Below, one piece after another: positions 1 to 6,696 of a DNA stretch of 48,961 nucleotides; positions within the stretch are counted from its first letter, which is position 1, and every line of letters begins with the position of its first letter. Source of the stretch: CAYSCS01 sp964429695 (GTDB lineage Bacteria > Acidobacteriota > Aminicenantia > Aminicenantales > Aminicenantaceae); the NCBI GenBank assembly GCA_964429695.1, contig CAYSCS010000088.1:1-48961 (forward strand). Reading direction: 5' to 3'. The notes under the pieces were generated by a model. The model was not told the DNA's origin. It made no database searches and saw nothing but the letters and a program-made list of their open reading frames with translations. The translations under genes and the position numbers were made by a program.

Positions 1-30
1 AGCTCTGGCTGGCGAAGTGGAGGAAAATCC

Positions 31-59
31 GGCATAATCTGGCTATAGTCAGATATGCC
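31..59. repeat. Left-end subterminal hairpin of the IS200/IS605 relic
   Basis: GGCATAATCTG (31-41) pairs with CAGATATGCC (50-59) around an 8-nt loop, with one bulged A. IS200/IS605 ends carry such imperfect hairpins, recognised as single-stranded DNA by TnpA. A related string, TAGTCAGAGTATGCC, recurs at 444-458 on the other side of the relic, against TAGTCAGATATGCC at 46-59. Confidence 0.55.
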
Positions 60-65
60 AGATGA

Positions 66-429
66 TCTCCTACAAAGCACAGACTGCAATATCATCTGGT
101 ATGGATTCCAAAATATCGAAGACGCATGATCCAAGGTAAAATAGCCATCCGGCTCAAAAGGCTCATCTCCGAGGCGTATAAAATGAACGGGTGGTGGATC
201 GGCGAGATGAGTCGACAAGGTGCTCATGCTCATCTTGTGGTGGAGTTGCCACCCATATCAGGGTGGCCGAGGTGGTGAGGATATTCAAGGGTGGCATGAG
301 TTGGGTGCTGAGGAAAGAATTTAAGGAGAGGGAGGATTCTTATGGGGGGAGAGCTTTAGGGGGATGGGTAATTTGTCGAGAGGGTAGGAAAAGTAGATGA
401 AGAAGTAGGAAAGAAGTATATCTGCTAGC
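66..429 (+). pseudogene. Decayed IS200/IS605 TnpA (Y1 HUH transposase) relic
   Basis: Reading frame 3 from about 81 gives YHLVWIPKYRRR, then GWWIGEM and an HUH-like segment HAHLVVELPP, all typical of TnpA of the IS200/IS605 family (single-strand transposition by a Y1 tyrosine). Around 250-265 the homology moves to frame 2 (VAEVVRIFKGG, SWVLRKEF). It then returns to frame 3 near 375 (VERVGKVDEEVGKKYI), where the last tyrosine lies in the position expected for the nucleophile. A TAA interrupts the segment that is normally GDGYFV. Two frameshifts plus stops mean the gene is dead. No TnpB/IscB gene accompanies it in the window. Family assignment is by motif recognition and is confident. The exact ends are less sure. 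Confidence 0.85.
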
Positions 430-443
430 AGCGAGGCAACCCA

Positions 444-490
444 TAGTCAGAGTATGCCACAGGGCTAGAACCTCGGGATTTAGCCTAGGG
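444..490. repeat. Degenerate right end of the IS200/IS605 relic
   Basis: It contains the second copy of the TAGTCAG-AGTATGCC string (444-458), then a weak hairpin built on CCTCGGG (471-477), a short loop and CCTAGGG (484-490). The pairing is imperfect, as expected if an original CCTCGGG/CCCGAGG right-end hairpin has drifted. This marks the probable right boundary of the element near 490. Confidence 0.45.
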
Positions 491-492
491 AG

Positions 493-1260
493 TTTTCATT
501 TTTATGATTAAACCCACTTAGAGATGGGATTCATGGAGTTTCATTCTTAACTTTACTCTAAGAGACTTCATCCCAAGCTTCTCTCCAGGCTTTCTTGAAT
601 CTTGAGTCTTCAGGTTACCATCCCAAAATCTGAAGATCCCATAAATTATAAATTTTAGATAAGTAAGAAATAATTATCACCACATATCTTTTTTTAAAAT
701 AGCTTTCATTTTTCTGCGTTATAAAATAATGCGCCATTTTTATCTCTACTCAAAAATTTATAGGAAATTCTAAATTCAAACCTTTTCTCCCTTAAATCTG
801 GAAATCTTAAATCGCATCTTAATTTTTTGGGTTTTAAATTTATGGCTTTTTTCTAGATTAATCTATGGGAAAAGGGAAAAGAAATAGATATCTTTCTTTT
901 AATTTTGAAGGTTAAGATAAGAGGTGGAGAAAAAGGTCTATCTTTCATTCTCCATCTTATATCGGGCTCTTATTTGCGTGGTTTTCTCAATAATATCTTT
1001 CAATTACTTTTTCGAGGATTAGCATTTTTATCAACTTCTCGGGGGATGAACCAAATTTATTTAATTATGGCTATTATCTTATATTTGTATGGTGAAAGCA
1101 TACTTTATATATTTTTTTCCAAATTAAAAACCAGAGATTCATTTTGTATAAGCCTTCATGCGGAAAGAATTAACTTAAGTTTGAAGTTAGGTTGATTTGG
1201 AGTTTTTAGTGATTAATATAATAAGGCTTGAAATGCTAATTTGAGCTGGATTATAAAAGC
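493..1260. other. AT-rich region without a convincing gene
   Basis: No ORF here has a good start, SD and recognisable protein. The only sizeable frame (905-1195, TTG start, 96 codons, hydrophobic, very AT-rich) has no SD and resembles nothing I know. Promoter-like strings lie just before the next gene: TTGATT (1192-1197) N19 TATAAT (1217-1222), and TTGAAA (1228-1233) N18 TATAAA (1252-1257). The stretch could be decayed DNA beside the IS relic. Confidence 0.5.
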
Positions 1261-1983
1261 ATGAAACCAATGGAGCAGGGAGTGAATAAACTTGAGGAAG
1301 AGTTTTTCCTCCTCCCCAATCTACGCAGAATTCCTTTTATAGTCCATGGCTTCGGCAAGGCGGCATGGAAGGGGTGGAGGCTTCCTGAACCTCTGGAAAG
1401 AATGGGATTCAGGCTTGTCTTGGCCCATCAGGTCCATTCCAACAAGTTATGCATCATCCAGCACTTTCCTGAAAAAAAAGTTAGAGGGGATGCTTTAGCC
1501 ACCGAGCTTCCTTTCTTACTCTTGGGGATAAAGACTGCTGATTGCCTTCCGGTCCTAGTCGTGGATGAAGAAAGAAGGGTCATTGCCGCGGTCCATTGTG
1601 GATGGAGAGGGACGATGAAGAGAATCGTTCAGAATGTCATTCTAGGCTTGGGAAGGATATATGGCTGTCGGCCTGATGCCCTCCTCTTAGCTATGGGTCC
1701 ATGTATAGGAAGAGACTGTTATGAGGTTGGAGAAGATGTCCTAATGCATTTTAAGCGAGAGGGACTTAACACGAGCCCTTTCAGACCCTCTCCTAAAAAA
1801 AGAGGAAAATATTTTTTGGACTTGAAAGAAGCAAATATGGAGCAACTGCTCGAATTAGGAATAAAAAGGGAGAACATCTCTCAAATTGACCTCTGCACAC
1901 ACTGCGAAAAAGGACTTGTTTCCTTCAGAAGGGATAGAAGCGATAAGGAAAGGATGCTCAGTTTTATCGGGATGATAAAGTAA
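1261..1983 (+). CDS. pgeF: PgeF/YlmD family multicopper-oxidase-fold purine nucleoside phosphorylase
   Basis: A 240-residue protein of the DUF152/Cu-oxidase_4 (laccase-domain) family. Members act as cytosolic purine nucleoside phosphorylase/adenosine deaminase; E. coli PgeF (YfiH) also corrects peptidoglycan precursors. Family landmarks in order: HQVHSN (56-61), KTADCLPVL (91-99), VHCGWRGT (111-118), GPCIG..CYEVG (146-157), CTHCE (212-216) and SFRRD (221-225). The metal/catalytic residues H59, H112 and C113 are present, so the enzyme looks intact at normal length. The ATG at 1261 has no clear SD. A TATAAA ending at 1257 would place a transcript start at or just past this ATG, so ATG 1270 (residue 4) is an alternative start. 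It is followed by purC after 68 nt, which has its own promoter. Confidence 0.88.
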   Translation: MKPMEQGVNKLEEEFFLLPNLRRIPFIVHGFGKAAWKGWRLPEPLERMGFRLVLAHQVHSNKLCIIQHFPEKKVRGDALATELPFLLLGIKTADCLPVLVVDEERRVIAAVHCGWRGTMKRIVQNVILGLGRIYGCRPDALLLAMGPCIGRDCYEVGEDVLMHFKREGLNTSPFRPSPKKRGKYFLDLKEANMEQLLELGIKRENISQIDLCTHCEKGLVSFRRDRSDKERMLSFIGMIK

Positions 1984-2013
1984 AGTTTTTCAAACGATGG
2001 GACTTTCTGATAG

Positions 2014-2042
2014 TTGCTTTTTGGTCCTATTTTCTTTATCCT
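2014..2042 (+). promoter_or_regulatory. Sigma70-like promoter of purC
   Basis: TTGCTT (2014-2019), a 17-nt spacer, then TATCCT (2037-2042). The purC ATG at 2052 is only 9 nt after the -10 box and no SD precedes it, so the transcript is predicted to be leaderless. Confidence 0.5.
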
Positions 2043-2051
2043 TTAGCTATC

Positions 2052-2942
2052 ATGAAGAAAGCCTATGAAGAAATAAAGATACCTGAATTGAAGTTTTTTA
2101 AAAGAGGGAAAGTAAGGGATGTGTTTGAACATGATGGAAATTTATTAATTGTGGCTACAGACCGAATTTCAGCCTTTGATTTTGTCCTCCCTTCCCTTAT
2201 TCCCGAAAAAGGAAAAATCCTCACCCAGCTCTCCAAGTTTTGGTTTGAATATACGAGGTCAATCTGCCCCAATCATTTAATCTCAACAGATATGAAAGAT
2301 TTGGCTCCCGAGCTTCAAAAATATAGAGAAATGCTGGAGAAGAGGTTCATGCTCGTCAAGAGGGCTAAGGTGATTCCCTATGAATGTGTGGTTAGAGGTT
2401 ACATTTCTGGTTCGGGATGGAAGGATTATCAAAGCACAGGAAAGATAAGCGGAATAAGGCTTTCAGCTGGACTCAAAGAATCAGAGAAGCTTGAAGAACC
2501 GATCTTTACCCCAGCCACTAAGGCAGAAAAGGGACATGACTTGAATGTTTCTTTCGAGGAGATGAAGAATTCTTTGGGTCAAGAACTGACCGAGAAAATA
2601 AGAGAGTTGAGCCTCACCCTCTACCTTAAGGGGTCTCAATATGCTCTTTCTAAGGGAATCATAATTGCCGATACAAAATTTGAATTCGGGTTTTTTGAGG
2701 AAGAAGTAATCCTCATCGATGAAATCTTTACTCCAGATTCATCCCGTTTCTGGCCCCTGGATAAATATTCTCCAGGGAGAGCTCAACCAAGTCTGGATAA
2801 ACAATATGTTCGGGATTATCTGCTGAGCATCGCTTGGGATAGAAAATCCCCTCCGCCTCCTCTCCCTCATTTTGTGATCGAGCAAACTTCTAACCGCTAC
2901 CTTGAGATTTTCCGACGCCTTACAGGTGAAGATGAACCCTGA
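2052..2942 (+). CDS. purC: Phosphoribosylaminoimidazole-succinocarboxamide (SAICAR) synthase
   Basis: It joins aspartate to CAIR with ATP to give SAICAR in de novo purine synthesis. At 296 residues it is the longer type of PurC. Landmarks: FKRGKVRDVF (16-25, nucleotide-binding loop), TDRISAFD (36-43), ECVVRGYISGSGWKDY (111-126), the TPATKAE.GHD loop (153-163), and EIFTPDSSRFWP (224-235). All expected motifs are intact. No SD lies before the ATG, and the -10 box sits 9 nt upstream, which suggests leaderless translation. Its TGA stop shares one base with the ATG of the following PHP gene (TGATG), so the two are probably translationally coupled. Confidence 0.95.
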   Translation: MKKAYEEIKIPELKFFKRGKVRDVFEHDGNLLIVATDRISAFDFVLPSLIPEKGKILTQLSKFWFEYTRSICPNHLISTDMKDLAPELQKYREMLEKRFMLVKRAKVIPYECVVRGYISGSGWKDYQSTGKISGIRLSAGLKESEKLEEPIFTPATKAEKGHDLNVSFEEMKNSLGQELTEKIRELSLTLYLKGSQYALSKGIIIADTKFEFGFFEEEVILIDEIFTPDSSRFWPLDKYSPGRAQPSLDKQYVRDYLLSIAWDRKSPPPPLPHFVIEQTSNRYLEIFRRLTGEDEP

Positions 2943-3823
2943 TGGAAGAGGCAGTTGATCTCCATATTCACTCCAATAAGAGCTGTGATGGTGACTTTTC
3001 ACCATTTCAAATCTTAAGGCTTGCCAAAGAGAAGGGTTTGAGAGCGATATCTATCTCCGACCATGATACCTTGGATGCCTACCCTCAGGCTCTAAAAATT
3101 GCCCTCGAATTAAAGATTGAGCTTGTGCCGAGTGTAGAGCTAACGACACTGTTTGAGAATCGTGAGTTTCATCTCCTTCTTCCTTTTGTCGATTGGAAGA
3201 GTAAAAAAATAAAGATGTTAATTCGAGAGATTTCAAAAAGAAGGATTGAAGAGGCAAAGGAGAGAGTGAAGAAGCTCCAAGAATTGGGATTTGATATCTC
3301 TTGGAAAGAAGTGACCGAGCGAAGCGGCTCAAATCCCCCCCTTGGGGTAACGATTGCTCAAATAATCTTGGAGAAAGCAAGAGAAAAGAGAGACCCTTTT
3401 TTCTCTAAGTATTTTGAGGGAAAAAATGCTTTTTTCGCACCTTATCTTTTTTACAAGGATTATTTCTTGGAGGGTAAACCGGCATTTGTCCCCCGCAGAC
3501 ACCTTCAATTGCTCGAAGTCCTTAAGCTTGTGCCAGATACTGGTGGAGTTCCAGTTCTTGCTCACCCCGGAGCATATTTCCAGAAAACTCAAAAAGATGA
3601 TTTGCTGATATTGAAAGAAAATGGGTTGGTGGGCTTAGAGGTGTACAGTTCATATCATAATCCTTCTCTTACAGATTCATACCAAAGGTTGGCAGAGGAA
3701 CTTGAGCTTATTCCTACCGCTGGGTCTGATTTCCACGGGAAAATAAAGCCTCATATTCCTTTCGGAAGCGTGAGAAATGGAGGATACTGGATGGTTGAGG
3801 AGCTTAAAAAAAGGAGGAAATGA
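2942..3823 (+). CDS. PHP-domain phosphoesterase (TrpH/RNase AM-like)
   Basis: A 293-residue polymerase-and-histidinol-phosphatase domain protein of the TrpH/YciV type. Characterised relatives are 3',5'-nucleotide bisphosphate phosphatases and a 5'-3' exonuclease that trims rRNA (RNase AM). Metal-binding motifs are present: DLHIHS (6-11), DG (17-18 region), SDHDT (39-43), E66, an AHPG motif near 206 and GSDFHG near 262. The protein should bind the usual trinuclear metal centre. It overlaps purC by one base and is followed immediately by cvpA. An AAGGAGG near its 3' end serves the next gene. The exact substrate cannot be told from sequence alone. Confidence 0.85.
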   Translation: MEEAVDLHIHSNKSCDGDFSPFQILRLAKEKGLRAISISDHDTLDAYPQALKIALELKIELVPSVELTTLFENREFHLLLPFVDWKSKKIKMLIREISKRRIEEAKERVKKLQELGFDISWKEVTERSGSNPPLGVTIAQIILEKAREKRDPFFSKYFEGKNAFFAPYLFYKDYFLEGKPAFVPRRHLQLLEVLKLVPDTGGVPVLAHPGAYFQKTQKDDLLILKENGLVGLEVYSSYHNPSLTDSYQRLAEELELIPTAGSDFHGKIKPHIPFGSVRNGGYWMVEELKKRRK

Positions 3824-4354
3824 ATGAATTGGCTCGATATTCTCATCCTTGTAATTCTTGCCATAACGACTGTGTTTGGCTTTATCAGAGGCTTAGTACG
3901 TCAAGTTATTGGGATTGGAGCCGTCATCGGAGGATTGATTCTTGCTCTTCATGAATATGATTACATTTCGAGAATCTATGATAGATTCATATCCGAGGGG
4001 GCTTGCTCCAGGCTTCTTGGATTTTTGACAGTATTTTTCTTCGTGGTGCTTCTCGGCTGGATTATTTCTCTCCTTATTTCTCGATTGATGAAAGGACCCC
4101 TTCGGCTGTTGAACCATTTTTTTGGAGGAATTTTCGGTCTTATAAAAGGCATCCTTGTTTGCACTGTCATCGTCTTTTCCATCTTGATTTTCGCAGAGAA
4201 TAGAAAGGCCTTGAGAGAATCGAGGTTTTCACCTTATTTCATTCCTTTATCGAAGGGGTTATATTCTGTCCTGCCTCAAGGACTCAAAAAAGAGTTTGGA
4301 GAAATTCAGACTAAAATTCTAAGGAAAGGGAAGAAACATGAGAAAAGAATCTGA
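3824..4354 (+). CDS. cvpA: CvpA family membrane protein
   Basis: A 176-residue inner-membrane protein with four hydrophobic segments (about 3-21, 27-46, 66-86 and 98-125) and the family's N-terminal pattern, a short MNWLDILIL opening then GFIRGLVRQ. CvpA proteins are linked to colicin V production and to envelope homeostasis; the biochemical role is not established. The ATG directly abuts the TGA of the upstream PHP gene and is preceded by AAGGAGG (3811-3817) inside that gene. The hydrophilic, basic C-terminus overlaps the start of the Fis-type gene by 17 nt, so the genes are likely co-transcribed. Confidence 0.85.
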   Translation: MNWLDILILVILAITTVFGFIRGLVRQVIGIGAVIGGLILALHEYDYISRIYDRFISEGACSRLLGFLTVFFFVVLLGWIISLLISRLMKGPLRLLNHFFGGIFGLIKGILVCTVIVFSILIFAENRKALRESRFSPYFIPLSKGLYSVLPQGLKKEFGEIQTKILRKGKKHEKRI

Positions 4355-4577
4355 GAGCCAGAGTCTACATCACAGAATAGAATCGATTATAAATGAAATG
4401 GTGGAAATGGAAATTCCCTTGAAAGAGGCAATTCGAGAATTTGAAAAAATATACATAGAAATTGCCACTAAGAAATATAAGGGGAATAAAACCAAGATGG
4501 CAAAAGCCCTTGGAATTCACAGGAACACCCTGCGAAACCTAGCCAGGTCTTTCAACCTCAAGAAATTAGCACTCTAA
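4338..4577 (+). CDS. Small Fis-type helix-turn-helix protein
   Basis: A 79-residue protein whose C-terminal half (about 35-77) is an HTH_8/Fis domain: YIEIATKKYKGNKTKMAKAL then GIHRNTLRNLARSF. The pattern (aa)xYxGNxTxAAxxLGIxRxTLxxK is shared by Fis and the DNA-binding end of NtrC-class activators. The short N-terminal part is charged and probably helical, as in Fis. The start ATG is preceded by a purine-rich AGGAAAGGGAAG. It is probably a nucleoid-associated or local regulatory protein. Its last three codons plus the stop (TTA GCA CTC TAA) form the left half of the CIRCE operator for groES-groEL, an odd overlap of coding and operator sequence. Binding targets are unknown. Confidence 0.75.
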   Translation: MRKESESQSLHHRIESIINEMVEMEIPLKEAIREFEKIYIEIATKKYKGNKTKMAKALGIHRNTLRNLARSFNLKKLAL

Positions 4578-4592
4578 CTAAAAGAGTGCTAA
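4566..4592. promoter_or_regulatory. CIRCE operator (HrcA-binding inverted repeat)
   Basis: TTAGCACTC (4566-4574), a 9-nt spacer, and GAGTGCTAA (4584-4592) make a perfect consensus CIRCE. It implies HrcA-repressed, heat-inducible groESL; hrcA itself is not in this window. The left arm encodes the last residues of the Fis-type gene. The operator lies upstream of the -35 box rather than over the transcript start. Confidence 0.95.
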
Positions 4593-4609
4593 TTTTTGTA
4601 ATTTTCCTC

Positions 4610-4638
4610 TTGACAAAATTCATATTTTAAATTATATT
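4610..4638 (+). promoter_or_regulatory. Sigma70-like promoter of groES-groEL
   Basis: TTGACA (4610-4615), 17-nt spacer, TATATT (4633-4638). The transcript should begin near 4645, about 40 nt before groES, which has a strong SD. CIRCE ends 17 nt upstream of the -35 hexamer. Confidence 0.85.
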
Positions 4639-4683
4639 AGCAATCTCTAAATTAAACTGCTAATTTTGGCAAAGGAGGTTCAA

Positions 4684-4971
4684 ATGAAGGTGATTCCCTT
4701 ACACGACAGAGTTCTTCTAAGAAGAATAGAAGAACAGGAAGTTAAGAAGGGAGGGATCATCATCCCTGACACGGCAAAGGAAAAGCCACAAGAGGCAGAA
4801 GTCATAGAAGTTGGAAAAGGCCGTGTGAATGAAGAGGGGAAAGTGATTCCTCTGGAAGTAAAAAAAGGTGATAGGGTCCTCATCGGGAAGTTTAGCGGCA
4901 CAGAAGTCACAATCAACGATGTTGAGCATGTGATTGTGCGTGAGGATGAGATTTTAGCTAAAATCACCTGA
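4684..4971 (+). CDS. groES: Co-chaperonin GroES (Cpn10)
   Basis: A 95-residue lid of the GroEL folding chamber. Family landmarks: the opening KVIPLHDRVLLRR, the mobile loop EEVKKGGIIIPDTAKEKP-like region, GKG, KKGDRVLIGKFSGTE, and the C-terminal EDEILAKI. I place the start at ATG 4684 because AAAGGAGG (4671-4678) sits at ideal distance and MKVIPLHDR is the usual N-terminus. An in-frame TTG at 4666 would put the SD inside the gene. It lies 23 nt upstream of groEL in one operon under the CIRCE/promoter pair. Confidence 0.97.
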   Translation: MKVIPLHDRVLLRRIEEQEVKKGGIIIPDTAKEKPQEAEVIEVGKGRVNEEGKVIPLEVKKGDRVLIGKFSGTEVTINDVEHVIVREDEILAKIT

Positions 4972-4994
4972 TTTTTTAAGAAAGGAGAGACAAG

Positions 4995-6611
4995 ATGCCA
5001 AAACAAATCACATTAGGTGAAGATGCAAGACAGGCTTTACTGAGGGGAGTCAACACCCTGACAAATCTAGTTAAAGAGACTCTGGGTCCGCGGGGAAAGA
5101 ATGTGGTCCTGGAGAAAAAATTTGGCTCCCCCACCAGTACCAAAGATGGAGTAACGGTGGCTAAAGAGGTTGAGCTCAAAGACCCAGTGGAGAATATGGG
5201 TGCTCAGCTGGTTAAAGAAGTTGCCTCCAAGACTTCAGACGTAGCTGGAGATGGGACTACGACTGCGACTGTTCTGGCTCAAGCCATCTTCGCGGAAGGG
5301 TTGAAGCATGTTACGGCAGGTGCAAATCCCAACTTGATCAAGAAAGGCATCGATCAAGCTGTTGAGGTAGTGGTCAAGGAGCTAAAAAAATTGAGTAGGG
5401 AAGTCAGCGGCGAAATGATTGCTCAAGTTGGGGCTATTTCTGCCAATAATGATGAGTCCATTGGTAAGATCATCGCCGAAGCCATGGATAAAGTGGGAAA
5501 GGATGGGGTAATCACAGTTGAAGAAGCGAAAGGTCTGGAGACAACCTTAGAGATTGTTGAAGGAATGCAATTCGACCGCGGTTATCTCTCTCCCTATTTC
5601 ATCACTGACCCTGACAGGATGGAATGTGTCTTGGAGAATCCGCTCATCCTGCTTCATGAGAAGAAAATCAGCAATTTGAGAGAATTGCTTCCCCTACTTG
5701 AAAATGTGGCTAAGATGGCGAAGCCTTTGCTCGTCATCGCTGAGGATGTCGAAGGAGAAGCCCTTGCTACCCTGGTGGTGAATAAGCTAAAAGGCACATT
5801 CCAGTGCTGTGCGGTAAAGGCACCGGGGTTTGGTGACAGAAGAAAGGCAATGCTCGAGGATATTGCCATACTGACAGGAGGGAAGGTTATAACCGAAGAT
5901 ATCGGAGTCAAGCTCGAGAACGTGAGCGTTGATTGGCTGGGGGAAGCCAACAAGGTAGTCGTGGATAAAGATAACACTACAATCGTAGAGGGAAAAGGTA
6001 AACAGTCTGATGTTCAAGCAAGAATTAAACAGATCAGGACCCAGATAGAGGAGACTACCTCTGACTATGATCGAGAAAAGCTGCAAGAGAGACTGGCGAA
6101 AATGGTGGGTGGAGTTGCCTTGATCAAGGTGGGAGCAGCCACAGAGACAGAGCTTAAGGAGAAAAAGGCCAGGGTCGAGGATGCGATGCATGCCACCAAG
6201 GCAGCAGTGGAGGAAGGGATCGTTCCTGGAGGTGGAGTTGCCCTTCTTAGGTGCCAGAAGGCACTTGACTCCTTGAAGTTCGACGATGACAGGCAAATAG
6301 GAGTGAATATCGTCAGAAGGGCAATGGAGGAGCCTCTACGACAAATAGCAAACAACGCCGGTCATGAAGGCTCGATTGTGGTCGAAAAAATCAAAGAGAT
6401 GGACCAGGACTTTGGTTTTAACGCCCTCACAGAAAAATACGAAGACATGATAAAGGCAGGAATTCTCGACCCAACTAAAGTGGTTCGCATTGCCCTTCAG
6501 AACGCCGCGAGCATCGCAGGCTTGATGTTGACAACCGAAGGTCTTGTTTCTGAAATACCCGAAGAAGAGAAACATCCCAAATACCCCACTCCACCAAGCG
6601 ATATGTACTGA
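4995..6611 (+). CDS. groEL: Chaperonin GroEL (Cpn60)
   Basis: A 538-residue ATP-dependent chaperonin subunit that forms the double heptameric ring with GroES. Equatorial ATP-site motifs KDGVTVAKE (50-58) and GDGTTTAT (85-92) are intact, as is the GGGVALLR segment (nt ~6230-6250) near the C-terminal third. The C-terminus ends in PTPPSDMY rather than the Gly-Gly-Met repeat seen in many proteobacterial GroELs, so the flexible tail in the cavity is short and different. AAAGGAGAG precedes the ATG. The gene is followed by a strong intrinsic terminator that closes the operon. Confidence 0.97.
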   Translation: MPKQITLGEDARQALLRGVNTLTNLVKETLGPRGKNVVLEKKFGSPTSTKDGVTVAKEVELKDPVENMGAQLVKEVASKTSDVAGDGTTTATVLAQAIFAEGLKHVTAGANPNLIKKGIDQAVEVVVKELKKLSREVSGEMIAQVGAISANNDESIGKIIAEAMDKVGKDGVITVEEAKGLETTLEIVEGMQFDRGYLSPYFITDPDRMECVLENPLILLHEKKISNLRELLPLLENVAKMAKPLLVIAEDVEGEALATLVVNKLKGTFQCCAVKAPGFGDRRKAMLEDIAILTGGKVITEDIGVKLENVSVDWLGEANKVVVDKDNTTIVEGKGKQSDVQARIKQIRTQIEETTSDYDREKLQERLAKMVGGVALIKVGAATETELKEKKARVEDAMHATKAAVEEGIVPGGGVALLRCQKALDSLKFDDDRQIGVNIVRRAMEEPLRQIANNAGHEGSIVVEKIKEMDQDFGFNALTEKYEDMIKAGILDPTKVVRIALQNAASIAGLMLTTEGLVSEIPEEEKHPKYPTPPSDMY

Positions 6612-6632
6612 GAAAAAGAGATTGAGTCTTTG

Positions 6633-6669
6633 AAGGCCCTTTCTATTTTGAAAGGGCCTTTCTTTTTTT
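6633..6669 (+). terminator. Intrinsic terminator of groES-groEL
   Basis: A perfect 11-bp stem, AAGGCCCTTTC (6633-6643) with GAAAGGGCCTT (6650-6660), a 6-nt loop, then a run of T interrupted by one C. Textbook rho-independent form. Confidence 0.95.
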
Positions 6670-6680
6670 CTCCCTTTTTA

Positions 6681-6689
6681 TGTTATAAA
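6681..6689 (+). promoter_or_regulatory. Extended -10 promoter of lptFG
   Basis: TGTTATAAA gives an extended -10 (TG one base before TATAAA at 6684-6689). No good -35 is visible, since that stretch is the U-tract of the groEL terminator. The GTG start at 6697 is 7 nt after the -10 box, which predicts a leaderless mRNA. Confidence 0.5.
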
Positions 6690-6696
6690 TAAAAGA

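Noticed and set aside
905..1195. A 96-codon hydrophobic ORF
   Set aside because: TTG start, no SD, very AT-rich, no recognisable domain; treated as non-coding.
5787..6296. 169-codon antisense ORF in groEL
   Set aside because: It mirrors strong codon bias of groEL on the other strand; no SD or domain.
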